Of a stretch of DNA of 64,000 nucleotides, positions 42,744 through 51,973 are shown in pieces (position 1 is the stretch's first letter; the number at the start of each line of letters is the position of its first letter). The position numbers and the translations under genes were made by a program. The notes below the pieces were generated by a model. It was given only the letters and a program-made list of their open reading frames with translations, did no database searches and was not told the origin of the DNA. Origin of the DNA: Paracoccaceae bacterium (GTDB taxonomy: Bacteria > Pseudomonadota > Alphaproteobacteria > Rhodobacterales > Rhodobacteraceae); NCBI GenBank assembly GCA_030066905.1, contig JASJAR010000013.1, positions 51,008-115,007 of the forward strand, given 5' to 3'.

Positions 42744-43700
42744 TTATTTCGGATGCCGCAGACGCGGGTTGGTCACGATCGACCCCACATCGGCGATGAG
42801 GTTGAAGAGAATGAAGGTAGCCGCGAAGATCAGGCAGCAGGCCTGCACCACGGGGCCGTCCTGCTTCGACACGCTGTCGACGAGAAGCTGACCGACGCCG
42901 GGATAAACGAAGACCACCTCGACGAGCACCACCCCGGTGATGAGGTAGGCGAGGTTCAGCGCCACGACGTTGATGATCGGGGCCAAAGCGTTGGGGAGCG
43001 CGTGGCGGGTGATGACCCGGCGCTGCGGCACGCCCTTGAGCCGCGCCATCTCGATATAGGGCGAGGCGAGAAGGTTGATGATCGCCGCCCGGGTCATGCG
43101 CATCATGTAGGCCATGACGACGAGCGACATCGTCAAGGCCGGCAGGAAGGTCATTTCCACCCGGGCCCAGAAGTCCATCCCCGGCGTGACGCTCGCGATG
43201 GGCGGGAAGAACTGGTTCTGCACCGCGAAGAACAGAACGAGGATGTAGCCGAGAAAGAACTCGGGCGAGGAGATCGAGACCAGCGCCAGAGCGTTCGATA
43301 CCCGGTCGTAGATCGAGTTGCGGAAGAGGGCTGCGAGCACGCCGAGGGTGATCGCGAGCGGCACCGCGATGATCGCGGCGAAGGCGGCGAGGAACAGCGT
43401 GTTGCCGAAACGGGGCCCGAGCTGCTCGGCCACCTCGCGCTGGTTGGCCACCGAAATCCCGAAATCGCCCCTGAGCGCGTCGGTCAGCCAGGCCAGATAC
43501 CGCACCGGCAGCGGCTGGTTCAGCCCCAGTTCCTCCCGCAGCGCGGCCAGGTTTTCCTCCGTGGCCGCCTGACCGAGAATCTGCTGCGCGGTGTCGCCCG
43601 GCAGCGCCTCCATGGCGATGAATATGATGATCGATATGATCAATAGCGTCAGAAGGCCAAGCCCAAGCCGCTTGACGATCAATCCAGCAAGTCCGGACAT
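42744..43700 (-). CDS. ABC transporter permease (DppB type)
   Basis: A 318-residue permease with six membrane segments. The N-terminus VKRLGLGLLTLLIISIIIFI, then LPGDTAQQILGQ, and the conserved EAA-type segment EMARLKGVPQRRVITRHALP followed by GVVLVEVVFVYPGVG, are typical of DppB/OppB. The start at 43700 is preferred over 43712 because GAGGGGAC lies directly upstream. It opens the three-gene transporter operon and is divergent from the second binding protein. Confidence 0.93.
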   Translation of the reverse strand: MSGLAGLIVKRLGLGLLTLLIISIIIFIAMEALPGDTAQQILGQAATEENLAALREELGLNQPLPVRYLAWLTDALRGDFGISVANQREVAEQLGPRFGNTLFLAAFAAIIAVPLAITLGVLAALFRNSIYDRVSNALALVSISSPEFFLGYILVLFFAVQNQFFPPIASVTPGMDFWARVEMTFLPALTMSLVVMAYMMRMTRAAIINLLASPYIEMARLKGVPQRRVITRHALPNALAPIINVVALNLAYLITGVVLVEVVFVYPGVGQLLVDSVSKQDGPVVQACCLIFAATFILFNLIADVGSIVTNPRLRHPK

Positions 43701-43930
43701 GTCCCCTCGCATCCCTGTTCGCGGCCCCGTTCGATCGCATTCTTCGGCGGGCCGTCATCTCATTGATCTTTAAAGGGTGCGCCGGATCGGACATGGGGGT
43801 CAACACCCAACGGCGCGATTTTCCGCGGGATTGGCCGCTCGGGCGCGCCAGGCCTCCCGCTCCGCCCAACCGATAGACAAAGTCCGACGCCCGGGTCTAT
43901 GTGGACAAGGTGCAAGATGGGAGCCCGGCG

Positions 43931-45595
43931 ATGGGCGACGGCGATGCGAGACGGCCCGGCCGGACGGCCGCGCTGGACGGTCTTCTGGTCGAGTTCCGGC
44001 AGCGCCGGCTGGATCGGCGCGAATTCCTGACCCGGGCGACGGCGCTGGGTGTATCGGCCGGCACCGCCCTTGGGCTTGCCGGCGCGGGGCCCGCCGCCGC
44101 CCAGCCCGCCCCCCGGCAGGGCGGCACGTTGCGCATCCAGATGGTGCTGCGCCCGCTCAAGGACCCGCGCACCTGGGACTGGAGCGAGATCGCCAATTAC
44201 TGCCGGGGCTGGCTCGAATATCTCGTCGAGTACCGGGCCGACGGCAGCTTGCGGGGGATGCTGCTCGAAAGCTGGGCGGTCGATGACGGGGCGCGGGAAT
44301 ACGTGCTGCGGGTCCGCCCCGGGGTGACCTGGTCGAACGGCGATGCCTTCACTGCCGCCGATGTCGCGCGCAACATCGCCCGCTGGTGCGAGCGCGACGT
44401 GCCCGGCAATTCCATGGCCGCCCGGCTGACCGCGCTGATCGACCCCGAGACCGGCATCGCCCGGGACGGCGCCATCACGGTGCGCGACGACCTCTCCGTG
44501 GCGCTCCGCCTGGCGAAACCCGACGTCACGCTGATTCCGAGCTTTGCCGACTATCCCGCTGCCATCGTTCACGAAAGCTATGCCGGTGGCGACCCGTCGG
44601 CGGAGCCGGTGGGCACCGGTCCGTTCCTGCCCGAGCCCGGCTACGCTCCGCGCTCGGCCGGCGCCCTCGTGCGCCGCGAGGGCCCATGGTGGGGGAGCGA
44701 GGTCGTCGGCGGCCCCTATCTCGACCGGATCGAGTTTGTCGACCTCGGCACCGATCCGGCCGCCTTCGTCGCCGCGCTCGAAGACGGCAGGGTCGACATG
44801 ATCGACCAGTCGACCGGGGTCTTCGTCGAAGTGCTCGACGCCAAGGGCTTCCCGCGTTCGGACGCGCCCACGGCGGCGACCTACGTGGTCCGCGCCCGGG
44901 CAGACGCGGAACTCGGCGGCGGGCGGCCCTACGAGAGCGTCGAGGTCCGCCGGGCGCTGGCCCTGGCGGTCGACAACGCGATCGCCCTCGAACTCGGCTA
45001 TGCGGGGCTCGGCGATGTGGCCGCGAACCACCATGTCTCCCCGCTCCAGCCCGATTACGCCGAGATCGGCGATGCGGCCTACGACCCGCGCGCGGCCCTC
45101 GAGCTGATGCGGGGCGCGGGGCTCGAAGGCGCCGAACACGAGCTCATCTCCATCGACGACGAATGGCAGCGCAACACCGCCGACGCCGTGGCCGCGATGC
45201 TCCGCGACGCCGGCATCCCGGTGCGCCGAACCCGGCTGCCCGGGCCCGACTTCTGGGCCGGCTGGCGGGAGCACGACTTCTCGGGCACCGAATGGAACAT
45301 GCGGCCCCTCGGGGTTCAGACCATGGCGCTGGCCTATCGCTCCGACAGCCCCTGGAACGAGACGGGCTACGCCAACCCCGATTTCGACAGGGCGCTCGAC
45401 GTGGCCATGGGGCTGATCGATGCCGCCGAGCGCCGGGAGGTGATGGCCGAACTCGAATCGATGCTGGTGGCCGACGGGGTCATCATCCAGCCCTACTGGC
45501 GCCGCCTGGTGCGCCACGCGCGCGTGCCGCTGGCGGGGGCCGATATCCACCCGACCCTGGAGATGCATCTGTACGCGATGGCCTTCGCGGCCTGA
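43931..45595 (+). CDS. ABC transporter substrate-binding protein (peptide/nickel type), copy 2
   Basis: A 554-residue SBP_bac_5 protein with a Tat-like signal ([20 protein letters not shown]), cleavage around GPAAAQPA. The mature part starts [32 protein letters not shown] matches the family. It is only distantly similar to copy 1 (35725), so the two binding proteins probably see different ligands or differ in affinity. The start at 43931 has GGGAG 7 bases upstream; a GTG at 43901 is possible. It is divergent from the DppB-type permease, and the shared gap probably holds both promoters. Confidence 0.88.
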   Translation: MGDGDARRPGRTAALDGLLVEFRQRRLDRREFLTRATALGVSAGTALGLAGAGPAAAQPAPRQGGTLRIQMVLRPLKDPRTWDWSEIANYCRGWLEYLVEYRADGSLRGMLLESWAVDDGAREYVLRVRPGVTWSNGDAFTAADVARNIARWCERDVPGNSMAARLTALIDPETGIARDGAITVRDDLSVALRLAKPDVTLIPSFADYPAAIVHESYAGGDPSAEPVGTGPFLPEPGYAPRSAGALVRREGPWWGSEVVGGPYLDRIEFVDLGTDPAAFVAALEDGRVDMIDQSTGVFVEVLDAKGFPRSDAPTAATYVVRARADAELGGGRPYESVEVRRALALAVDNAIALELGYAGLGDVAANHHVSPLQPDYAEIGDAAYDPRAALELMRGAGLEGAEHELISIDDEWQRNTADAVAAMLRDAGIPVRRTRLPGPDFWAGWREHDFSGTEWNMRPLGVQTMALAYRSDSPWNETGYANPDFDRALDVAMGLIDAAERREVMAELESMLVADGVIIQPYWRRLVRHARVPLAGADIHPTLEMHLYAMAFAA

Positions 45596-45623
45596 GCGGG
45601 CTCCGCGCGCGGTTTCCAGGCGC

Positions 45624-46220
45624 TCAGCGGCCGAGGATCGCGGTAACGTAGCCTTGCGTCTCGCGGTAGGGCGGCACGCCCCCATGGCGCTCGACCGCCT
45701 CGGGCCCCGCATTGTAGGCCGCCAGCGCCAACCGCCAGGAGCGGAACCGGTTATACTGCGCCCGGAGATACCGCGCGCCGCCTTCGAGGTTCTGAAGCGG
45801 ATCGGCGGGATTGACGCCGAGCATCTGCGCGGTCGCCGGCATAAGTTGCGCCAGCCCGTAGGCGCCCTTGTGAGACCGCGCCGAGGCGTTCCAGCCGCTT
45901 TCCTGCTGGACCAGGCGCAGAAACAGGTCTTCGGGGATGCCGTGGCGGCGGGCGGCGGACCGGGCCAGATCGAGATAGGGCCCGCGATAGGCGCCGCCGA
46001 AGCGGGGGATGCCGGCGGCCCCGTCTTCGCGGCGCGGCTGGAGACGGGCGGAATGGTCGTAGGTCTCTTCGAGCCGGTCGAGCACGCCCAGCCGGTGGGC
46101 GGTGAGGTTGGCCCGCGATTTCGACGACACGGTCACGTCCTCGGCCAGCGCGGCAGGCGCGGCAGGCAGCAAGACGAAGGCGGCAGCCAGCACCGCGCGT
46201 ATCGGCCGATCCCCAGGCAT
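45624..46220 (-). CDS. Lytic transglycosylase (SLT family)
   Basis: A 198-residue exported murein hydrolase with a signal peptide ([21 protein letters not shown]). The catalytic domain is in the second half: [20 protein letters not shown] carries the catalytic Glu and is followed by [17 protein letters not shown], then AALAYN-like [18 protein letters not shown] and the PYRETQGYV end. It cleaves peptidoglycan glycan strands to anhydro-muropeptides. Start is uncertain: 46220 puts the signal peptide at the N-terminus; 46283 adds 21 residues and neither has a good ribosome site. It is divergent from ssb. Confidence 0.85.
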   Translation of the reverse strand: MPGDRPIRAVLAAAFVLLPAAPAALAEDVTVSSKSRANLTAHRLGVLDRLEETYDHSARLQPRREDGAAGIPRFGGAYRGPYLDLARSAARRHGIPEDLFLRLVQQESGWNASARSHKGAYGLAQLMPATAQMLGVNPADPLQNLEGGARYLRAQYNRFRSWRLALAAYNAGPEAVERHGGVPPYRETQGYVTAILGR

Positions 46221-46343
46221 CGAGGCGACAATACGCGCGCCGGCCGGGAATTGCCAGCCGCGCGGTTTCAATCCCCGTTTCATTCCCTGTTAACCGTGAT
46301 AGGCCAATTGAGGCTTCAGGATTCGAGCACAGGGGGAAGCAGC

Positions 46344-46817
46344 ATGGCAGGTTCGGTCAACAAGGTCATCCTCGTGGGCAATCTCGGGCGCGACCCCGAG
46401 GTGCGGACATTTCAGAACGGCGGCAAGGTATGCAACCTGCGCATCGCCACCTCCGAGACCTGGAAGGACCGCCAGACCGGCGAGCGCCGGGAAAAGACGG
46501 AGTGGCATTCGGTGGCGATCTTTTCCGAACCGCTGGCGCGCACCGCAGAGCAATACCTCCGCAAGGGCTCGAAGGTCTATCTCGAAGGCCAGCTCGAAAC
46601 CCGCAAGTGGCAGGACCAGTCGGGGCAGGACCGCTATTCAACCGAGGTGGTGCTCCGGCCCTACAACTCGACCATGGTCATGCTCGACGGCCGCGGCGAC
46701 GGCGGCGGCGGTGGGGGTGGCGGCGGCGGTTATGTCGAGGACCGCTCGTCGGGCGGCGGCGGCGGATATCAGAGCCCGGCCCCCGCGGGCGACATGGACG
46801 ACGAAATCCCGTTCTGA
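46344..46817 (+). CDS. ssb: Single-stranded DNA-binding protein
   Basis: Ssb, 157 residues, coats single-stranded DNA in replication and repair. OB-fold: [20 protein letters not shown], then [16 protein letters not shown] and [15 protein letters not shown] Gly-rich linker with runs of glycine follows (about residues 115-140), and the C-terminus DMDDEIPF is the acidic tip that recruits partner proteins such as RecG. AGGGGGAAGC precedes the ATG. No LexA box of the GTTC-N7-GTTC type is seen upstream. Confidence 0.96.
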   Translation: MAGSVNKVILVGNLGRDPEVRTFQNGGKVCNLRIATSETWKDRQTGERREKTEWHSVAIFSEPLARTAEQYLRKGSKVYLEGQLETRKWQDQSGQDRYSTEVVLRPYNSTMVMLDGRGDGGGGGGGGGGYVEDRSSGGGGGYQSPAPAGDMDDEIPF

Positions 46818-46893
46818 GGCGGCCCCGGCAAGCCCGGCGGCGGGTGGCGGGACAGTTTGAATGTGTGAAGAGCAAAGAAGGACCCGACCGTGG

Positions 46894-46977
46894 CCGGCAT
46901 CGGCGCCGCACCTCCAACTTGAGGTTGGACAATCCTGGCGATGCCGGGCTGCACTAGGCTTGCCGAGGTGACGGCAA
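46894..46977 (+). promoter_or_regulatory. Nested stem-loops upstream of the M50 protease
   Basis: An outer stem CCGGCATCG/CGATGCCGG (46894-46902 with 46939-46947) encloses an inner hairpin TCCAAC-TTGAG-GTTGGA (46913-46929). A third hairpin, TTGCCG/CGGCAA (46960-46977), ends just before GGAGG. It may be an ssb terminator, a structured leader or a dyad operator; the sequence does not decide. Confidence 0.4.
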
Positions 46978-46990
46978 CGGAGGCGCGCGG

Positions 46991-48058
46991 GTGACCTGGT
47001 CTTTCTCGATCGGCAGGCTTTTTGGCTCGGAAATCCGGGTCCATGCGACGTTCTTTCTGCTCCTCCTCTGGATCGGCGCAGCGGCCTGGATCGAGGCCGG
47101 CCCCGCGGCGGCGATGGTCAATACCCTGTTCATCCTCGCTCTGTTCGCCTGTGTCGTCGCCCATGAATTCGGCCACGCTCTTGTCGCCCGGCGCTTCGGG
47201 ATCTCCACGCCCGACATCACGCTCCTGCCGATCGGCGGTCTCGCGCGGCTTGACCGGATGCCGGAAGACCCGCGCCAGGAAATCGCCGTGGCGCTGGCCG
47301 GCCCGGCGGTCAACATCGTCATCTGGCTGGTGCTCGCGGTGTTCGTCGCCGCCCCCGATCTCGACGCCGCCCTGCGGCCCGGCGACACCGGCGAGGGGTT
47401 CTTTGCCCGGCTGGCGGCGCTGAACCTGTTTCTGGCCGTCTTCAACCTGATCCCGGCCTTTCCGATGGATGGCGGGCGGGTGTTCCGGGCGCTCCTGTCG
47501 ATCGGCCTCGGCCGGCCGCGGGCGACCGAAATCGCCGCCCGGGCCGGCCATCTCGTGGCCTTCCTCTTCGCCTTCTGGGGGCTGACCGGCGGTAACCCGC
47601 TCCTGCTGCTCATCGCCGTCTTCGTCTTCATCGCCGCCTCGGCGGAAAGCGCCGATGTCCTCCTGCGCGAAAGCGCGCGCAGCATGACGGCCCGGTCGGC
47701 GATGATTACCTCCTTCGAGACCCTCGCACCCGGCGAAACCCTGTCGGCGGCGGCCAACAGCCTCATCCGGACGACGCAGCACGAGTTCCCCGTCGTCGAT
47801 GAGGGGGAACTCGTGGGCTTCCTGCCCCGCCAGACGATCTTTGCCGCCTTCGGGCGCGGCGAAACCGGGCAGCGGGTGGAGGAGGTGATGGAGACCGACG
47901 TGCCGCGGGTCGACCTTCACGCGCCGCTCAACGACGTCCTCGACACGATGGCAGGCCCGGCGGTGGCGGCGGTGGCGGTGGTGGACAGGACGGGGGCGTT
48001 TCTGGGCTACATCACGCGCGAGAACATCGGCGAGTTGATGGTGGTGCGGGGCCGCTAG
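46991..48058 (+). CDS. M50 site-2 protease with CBS domains
   Basis: A 355-residue membrane metalloprotease of the SpoIVFB/Rip type. The zinc motif HEFGH lies in ACVVAHEFGHALVARRFG, and the third ligand in LIPAFPMDGGRVFRALL. Six hydrophobic segments fill residues 1-220. The C-terminus (about residues 235-355) is a pair of CBS domains (HEFPVVDEGELVGFLPR and AVAVVDRTGAFLGYITRENI), which in related proteases bind adenine nucleotides and gate activity. GTG at 46991 has GGAGG about 8 bases upstream. It is distinct from RseP at 27948 and probably cuts a different membrane protein. Confidence 0.9.
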   Translation: MTWSFSIGRLFGSEIRVHATFFLLLLWIGAAAWIEAGPAAAMVNTLFILALFACVVAHEFGHALVARRFGISTPDITLLPIGGLARLDRMPEDPRQEIAVALAGPAVNIVIWLVLAVFVAAPDLDAALRPGDTGEGFFARLAALNLFLAVFNLIPAFPMDGGRVFRALLSIGLGRPRATEIAARAGHLVAFLFAFWGLTGGNPLLLLIAVFVFIAASAESADVLLRESARSMTARSAMITSFETLAPGETLSAAANSLIRTTQHEFPVVDEGELVGFLPRQTIFAAFGRGETGQRVEEVMETDVPRVDLHAPLNDVLDTMAGPAVAAVAVVDRTGAFLGYITRENIGELMVVRGR

Positions 48059-48438
48059 AAGACCCGGTTGCGCCGGCGAGCGGCCGGTCGATGCCGGCAC
48101 GCAGGACATGGCGGCCCGGCGCAGGCAAGGGGCGCGGTCGGGGGGGGCGGCGCCCAAAAGCGCCATCCCCGCCGGAGGCTTGCCCCTGAGGGGAGCAAAC
48201 CGGGTGACGATTTCGCCGATGGGGCGGTCTCGCGATGTCGGTGCAATCTTCTTTGGAAGATCGACGGGCCCGCCGAGGGCGGAAGGTGCCGGGGCTCTGT
48301 CACTGCCCCGTTTGTCCTGTGATGCCCCCGTATTGGCAGGGGCACTGGCCGATGGGTCGGACGACACCGGTCCTGATGGTGCCCCGGCAATGGTCCGCGC
48401 GGGGCTGAAGCTTCGTTGGGGAAGATGTTGCCGGAACG
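48059..48438. other. Gene-free gap between M50 protease and aroB
   Basis: About 380 bases between two convergent genes. I see no gene, no clear terminator and no copy of the intergenic repeat. Short GC-rich runs (for example GGGGGGGGCGGCG near 48140) produce open frames that look like composition artefacts. Confidence 0.5.
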
Positions 48439-49578
48439 TTAAGATCCGGTGACCGGGGCGTGCGGCGCCCGGCGCATCGCGAGCGCGTCGGCAAGCACCG
48501 CGCGGACGGCGCCGGTATCGACGTCCTCGGCGACGAAAGCCGCGCCGATGCCGCGGGCGAGGATGAACCTCAGGCGCCCGTCGACGACCTTCTTGTCCTG
48601 CGCCATCAGCGCCAGCAGCCCCCCGGCATCGGGGAGCGCGCCGGGGATGTCGGCCAGATCGGTCTTCATGCCCATCGCCTTCAGATGCGCCCGGAGCCGT
48701 GACGGGTCCTCCTGGGCACAGAGTCCCAGCCGGGCGGAGGTCTCGAAGGCCAGCGCACAGCCGATGGCGACCGCCTCGCCATGGAGCAGCCGGTCCGAAT
48801 ACCCCGTGGCGGCCTCGAGGGCATGGGCGAAGGTGTGCCCGAGATTGAGAAGCGCCCGGTCGCCCTCCTCGGTCTCGTCGCGGGCGACGATTTCGGCCTT
48901 CATCTCCACCGACCGGCGCACCGCACGGGTGCGCGCGGCGGCATCGCCGGCCAACAACGCCGGCCCGGCCCCTTCGAGCCAGGCGAAGAAATCGGCATCC
49001 CCCAGAGCCCCGTATTTGACGACCTCGCCGTGGCCCGAGAGGAAGTCGCGCCGGGGCAGCGTGTCGAGCACGGCGATGTCGGCGAGGACCAGCGACGGCT
49101 GATGGAAGGCCCCGACGAGGTTCTTGCCGGCCGGGGAGTTGATCCCCGTCTTTCCGCCAACCGAACTGTCGACCTGCGCCAGAAGCGTGGTGGGAAGCTG
49201 CACGAAGCGGATTCCGCGCCGGAGGATCGCGGCGGCAAATCCCACCAGATCGCCGATCACGCCGCCGCCGAGGGCGATGACGATGTCCCGGCGTTCAATC
49301 CGCTCGGCCAGCAGCCATTCGACGCAGGCCTCGAGCCCGGCCCAGCTCTTGGTCCCCTCCCCGGGCGCCAGCGTGAGGGCCGAATGCGCGATGCCCGCAT
49401 CGGCCAGGGCGGCTTCGAGGGCCGGCAGATGACGCGCCGCGCCCTCGTCGGTCACAATGGCCACCCGGGGGCGCGCCAGAAGCGGTGCGACGCGCGCGCC
49501 GGCCTCCCCCACGAGCCCGGCACCGATGACCACATCGTAGCTGCGGGCCCCGAGGGCGACATGGACGGTCTCGGTCAT
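48439..49578 (-). CDS. aroB: 3-dehydroquinate synthase
   Basis: AroB, 379 residues, catalyses step two of the shikimate pathway with NAD+ and zinc. Motifs: VIALGGGVIGDLVGFAAAI, FVQLPTTLLAQVDSSVGGKT, INSPAGKNLVGAFHQP, the metal ligands in LSGHGEVVKYG, LLNLGHTFAHALE and LLHGEAVAIG. Its ATG overlaps the aroK stop by 4 bases, so the aroK-aroB pair is translationally coupled, the usual arrangement. Confidence 0.96.
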   Translation of the reverse strand: MTETVHVALGARSYDVVIGAGLVGEAGARVAPLLARPRVAIVTDEGAARHLPALEAALADAGIAHSALTLAPGEGTKSWAGLEACVEWLLAERIERRDIVIALGGGVIGDLVGFAAAILRRGIRFVQLPTTLLAQVDSSVGGKTGINSPAGKNLVGAFHQPSLVLADIAVLDTLPRRDFLSGHGEVVKYGALGDADFFAWLEGAGPALLAGDAAARTRAVRRSVEMKAEIVARDETEEGDRALLNLGHTFAHALEAATGYSDRLLHGEAVAIGCALAFETSARLGLCAQEDPSRLRAHLKAMGMKTDLADIPGALPDAGGLLALMAQDKKVVDGRLRFILARGIGAAFVAEDVDTGAVRAVLADALAMRRAPHAPVTGS

Positions 49579-50123
49579 GGGATTTCCTCAAGGACGTCGG
49601 GGCGGGTCAGGAGCGCTGCGACCGCATGGTCGGCGGTCTCCGCGATGGAGTATTCCGGCCGGGTCTCGACCACGATCTCGGCCTCGGCATAGGCCGGCAC
49701 CCGCGCCGCGTAGAGCTCCGAAAGGGTCGCGTAGGGGTCGCCGGTCATCAGAAGCGGGCGGGTCGTCTTGTGGCGGACCCGCGACCAGAGGAGATCGAGA
49801 TCGGCCTTCAGCCACAGCGCCACACCGCGTTCGCCGATCCGGACGCGGTTCCGGGGCTGAAGATAAGCGCCGCCACCGGTCGACAGGACCCCGGGCGCGG
49901 CATCGAGCAGCCGGGCGATCACCTGGGCCTCCCTGTCGCGGAAGAACGCCTCGCCGTCGCGGGCGAAGATCTCGGCGATTTCCATGTTCGCGGCCTCGAC
50001 GATCGCGGCATCGCTGTCGCGGAACGGCACGTCGAGCCGCGCCGCCAGCGCCTGGCCCACGGCGGTTTTGCCCGCCCCCATCATGCCGACCATCGCGACG
50101 GTCTTTTTCAGAAGATATCGCAT
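49575..50123 (-). CDS. aroK: Shikimate kinase
   Basis: AroK, 182 residues, phosphorylates shikimate at the 3-position. Walker A VGMMGAGKTAVGQALA, shikimate-binding FRDSDAAIVE, the FRDREAQV motif with its Arg, and GVLSTGGGAYL are all present, with the ATP lid KTTRPLL. The length is about 10 residues above minimal. It is upstream of aroB with ATGA overlap and divergent from the small membrane gene at 50290. Confidence 0.95.
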   Translation of the reverse strand: MRYLLKKTVAMVGMMGAGKTAVGQALAARLDVPFRDSDAAIVEAANMEIAEIFARDGEAFFRDREAQVIARLLDAAPGVLSTGGGAYLQPRNRVRIGERGVALWLKADLDLLWSRVRHKTTRPLLMTGDPYATLSELYAARVPAYAEAEIVVETRPEYSIAETADHAVAALLTRPDVLEEIP

Positions 50124-50289
50124 TCCGGCACCGGCTCGCCTATCTTTGCCTGGGAAGCGCCGTGAAGGGCGTGATTATGTTGTGAATATCAGCTATGGAT
50201 GCCCCTGCAAGGGCACCGGCTGACGGTTGACCTTGAAGGGCGCCCGAAGAGCGCCGCAAAGACGAGGCAGAGCACGGGGACCTGGGTCC

Positions 50290-50424
50290 ATGGGTCGTTT
50301 GATCAAACTCCTTTTGTTCCTGATCGTCCTGGGAGCGCTTGGCGTGGTGGGCTTTGCCTATCTCGGCGATCTCTCCCCGGAGCAGGACGAGGTGTCGGAG
50401 CCCGTCGACTTCGATGAGGGCTAG
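50290..50424 (+). CDS. Small single-pass membrane protein upstream of a large exported protein
   Basis: A 44-residue peptide: MGRLIKLLLFLIVLGALGVVGFAYLGDLSPEQDEVSEPVDFDEG in outline, that is a basic start, one membrane helix (about residues 6-26) and a strongly acidic tail. Its stop overlaps the start of the 519-residue exported protein by 11 bases, so the two are likely co-translated. It lies in the aroK-xerD interval. It is too small to assign, but the design (helix plus acidic tail) is that of a membrane adaptor. Confidence 0.6.
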   Translation: MGRLIKLLLFLIVLGALGVVGFAYLGDLSPEQDEVSEPVDFDEG

Positions 50425-51973
50425 GGCGGCGGCGCTCGTTCTATTCCCGTTCGTGGCGGCGAGCGCGGGGGCGGCATGTGCGGCGGACGGCAAGCCGCTG
50501 TCGGCCATCGACTGGCTTTCCCGCTCTATCGAGACGCCGCTGGAGGCGCTGCCGCAAGCCACGCCGGACGTGTCTGGCGAGGCGCTGGCGGCGCCTGCCC
50601 CGGCCCCCGATCGCCTGCCGCCGCGCATCTCCGCCCGGCCGCTCGGTCCGCCGGAGCCCGAGACCGAGGGGCTCGTCGCTGCGGCCGATCTGGGGTTGCC
50701 CGATACGCTCTGGGGCGCCTCGACCGCCGAGGACGTGGCGGCCCGGCTGCGCGCGCTCAGCGTGGACCTGCCGCCCAATGCCCGCGATCTTCTCCGCCGC
50801 GTGGTCATCGTCCGCCAGGTGAGCCCCGCCCAGGGCGACGATCTCGACATGCTGTTCAAGGCCCGGGTCGACACGCTGCTGGAAATGGGGGCGCTCGACG
50901 AGGCACGGCTCCTGCTCGGTGCGCGCCCGCCGGAGGATGCCGAACTCTTCCGTCGCTGGTTCGACATCGCTCTTTTGACCGGGGCCGACACCGAGGCCTG
51001 TCGGTACCTCGCCGAGCGGCCCGATCTTTCGCCGACCTATCCGGCGCGGATCTTCTGTCTGGCCCGCAACGGGAACTGGCATGTCGCGGCGCTGACCCTC
51101 GGGACCGCCGAGAGCCTCGGCATACTCAGCCCCGAGGAGGATGCGCTCCTGGCGCGGTTCCTCGACCCCGAACTCTTCGACGCCGTTCCGCCGCCGCCCC
51201 GGCGCCCCTCGCCGCTCCTCTTCCGCCTTTACGAAGCCTCCGGCGACCGGCTGCCCACCGCCGCCTTGCCGGTGGCCTTCGCCCATGCCGACCTCGCCCC
51301 GATCCTCGGCTGGAAGGCGCGGCTCGAAGCGACCGAGCGGCTTGCGCGCGCCGGCGTCGTGGGGCCGGGTGCGCTCTTTGAGGTCTATGCCGAACGCGCC
51401 GCCGCCGCCTCCGGCGGGGTCTGGGACCGGGTGCGCGCGGTGGCCGATCTCAACGCCCGGATCGAGGCGGGCACGGCCGCGCCGAAGGATTTTGCCCGCG
51501 CCTTCGACGCGATGGAGCGTTCCGGGCTCGGCTCGGTCATCGCCCATGGCTACCGGGCGCTGCCGTCCGATCCGGGCGACGATGCGAGAGTGCGCCGGTC
51601 GCTTCTGCGGATGGCGGCCCTCCAGGGCCGCATGTCGGTGCCCCCCGCCTATATCGACCCCAACTCCGCCGAAGACCAGTTTCTTGCGGCCGTGGTCGCC
51701 GGCGATCCGGCCGCAGCGCCTGCGCGGACGGTTCTGGCCAGGGCGATCCGCGACGGGTTCATCCGCCAGCGCATCGACGGCCCGCTCGCCGCGCTCGACG
51801 AGGCCGGGCGGAGCGGCGAGGCGCTTTTTCTCGCCCTTGGCTGGATCGGGGAGGCCGCCGCCGGCGATCCCGACAGGCTGGCCGAAGCGCTGGTGCTCCT
51901 GCGGCGTCTGGGGCTCGAGGACACCGCCCGGCGGATCGCCATCGACCTTCTGATCGAGGCCGAGCGGGCATGA
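50414..51973 (+). CDS. Large exported alpha-helical protein of unknown function
   Basis: A 519-residue protein with a signal peptide (RAAALVLFPFVAASAGAACA, cleavage around residue 24). The body is alanine- and leucine-rich and almost all helical, with repeated helix pairs (for example DMLFKARVDTLLEMGALDEA, then LFRRWFDIALLTGADTEACR and ACARNG-like FCLARNGNWHVAALTLGT). This looks like a TPR or solenoid scaffold, but no canonical TPR consensus is met. The start at 50414 overlaps the preceding small gene, and the stop overlaps xerD as ATGA. I do not recognise a family. Confidence 0.68.
   Translation: MRARAAALVLFPFVAASAGAACAADGKPLSAIDWLSRSIETPLEALPQATPDVSGEALAAPAPAPDRLPPRISARPLGPPEPETEGLVAAADLGLPDTLWGASTAEDVAARLRALSVDLPPNARDLLRRVVIVRQVSPAQGDDLDMLFKARVDTLLEMGALDEARLLLGARPPEDAELFRRWFDIALLTGADTEACRYLAERPDLSPTYPARIFCLARNGNWHVAALTLGTAESLGILSPEEDALLARFLDPELFDAVPPPPRRPSPLLFRLYEASGDRLPTAALPVAFAHADLAPILGWKARLEATERLARAGVVGPGALFEVYAERAAAASGGVWDRVRAVADLNARIEAGTAAPKDFARAFDAMERSGLGSVIAHGYRALPSDPGDDARVRRSLLRMAALQGRMSVPPAYIDPNSAEDQFLAAVVAGDPAAAPARTVLARAIRDGFIRQRIDGPLAALDEAGRSGEALFLALGWIGEAAAGDPDRLAEALVLLRRLGLEDTARRIAIDLLIEAERA

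Noticed and set aside
43760..45712. A 650-codon minus-strand frame
   Set aside because: Antisense to the second binding protein, which has a Tat-like signal and the family start. No ribosome site or domain supports the minus frame.
46286..46300. TTAACC in the slt-ssb gap as a CtrA site
   Set aside because: Only one half-site is present, with no second TTAA at 7 bases; such hexamers are expected by chance.
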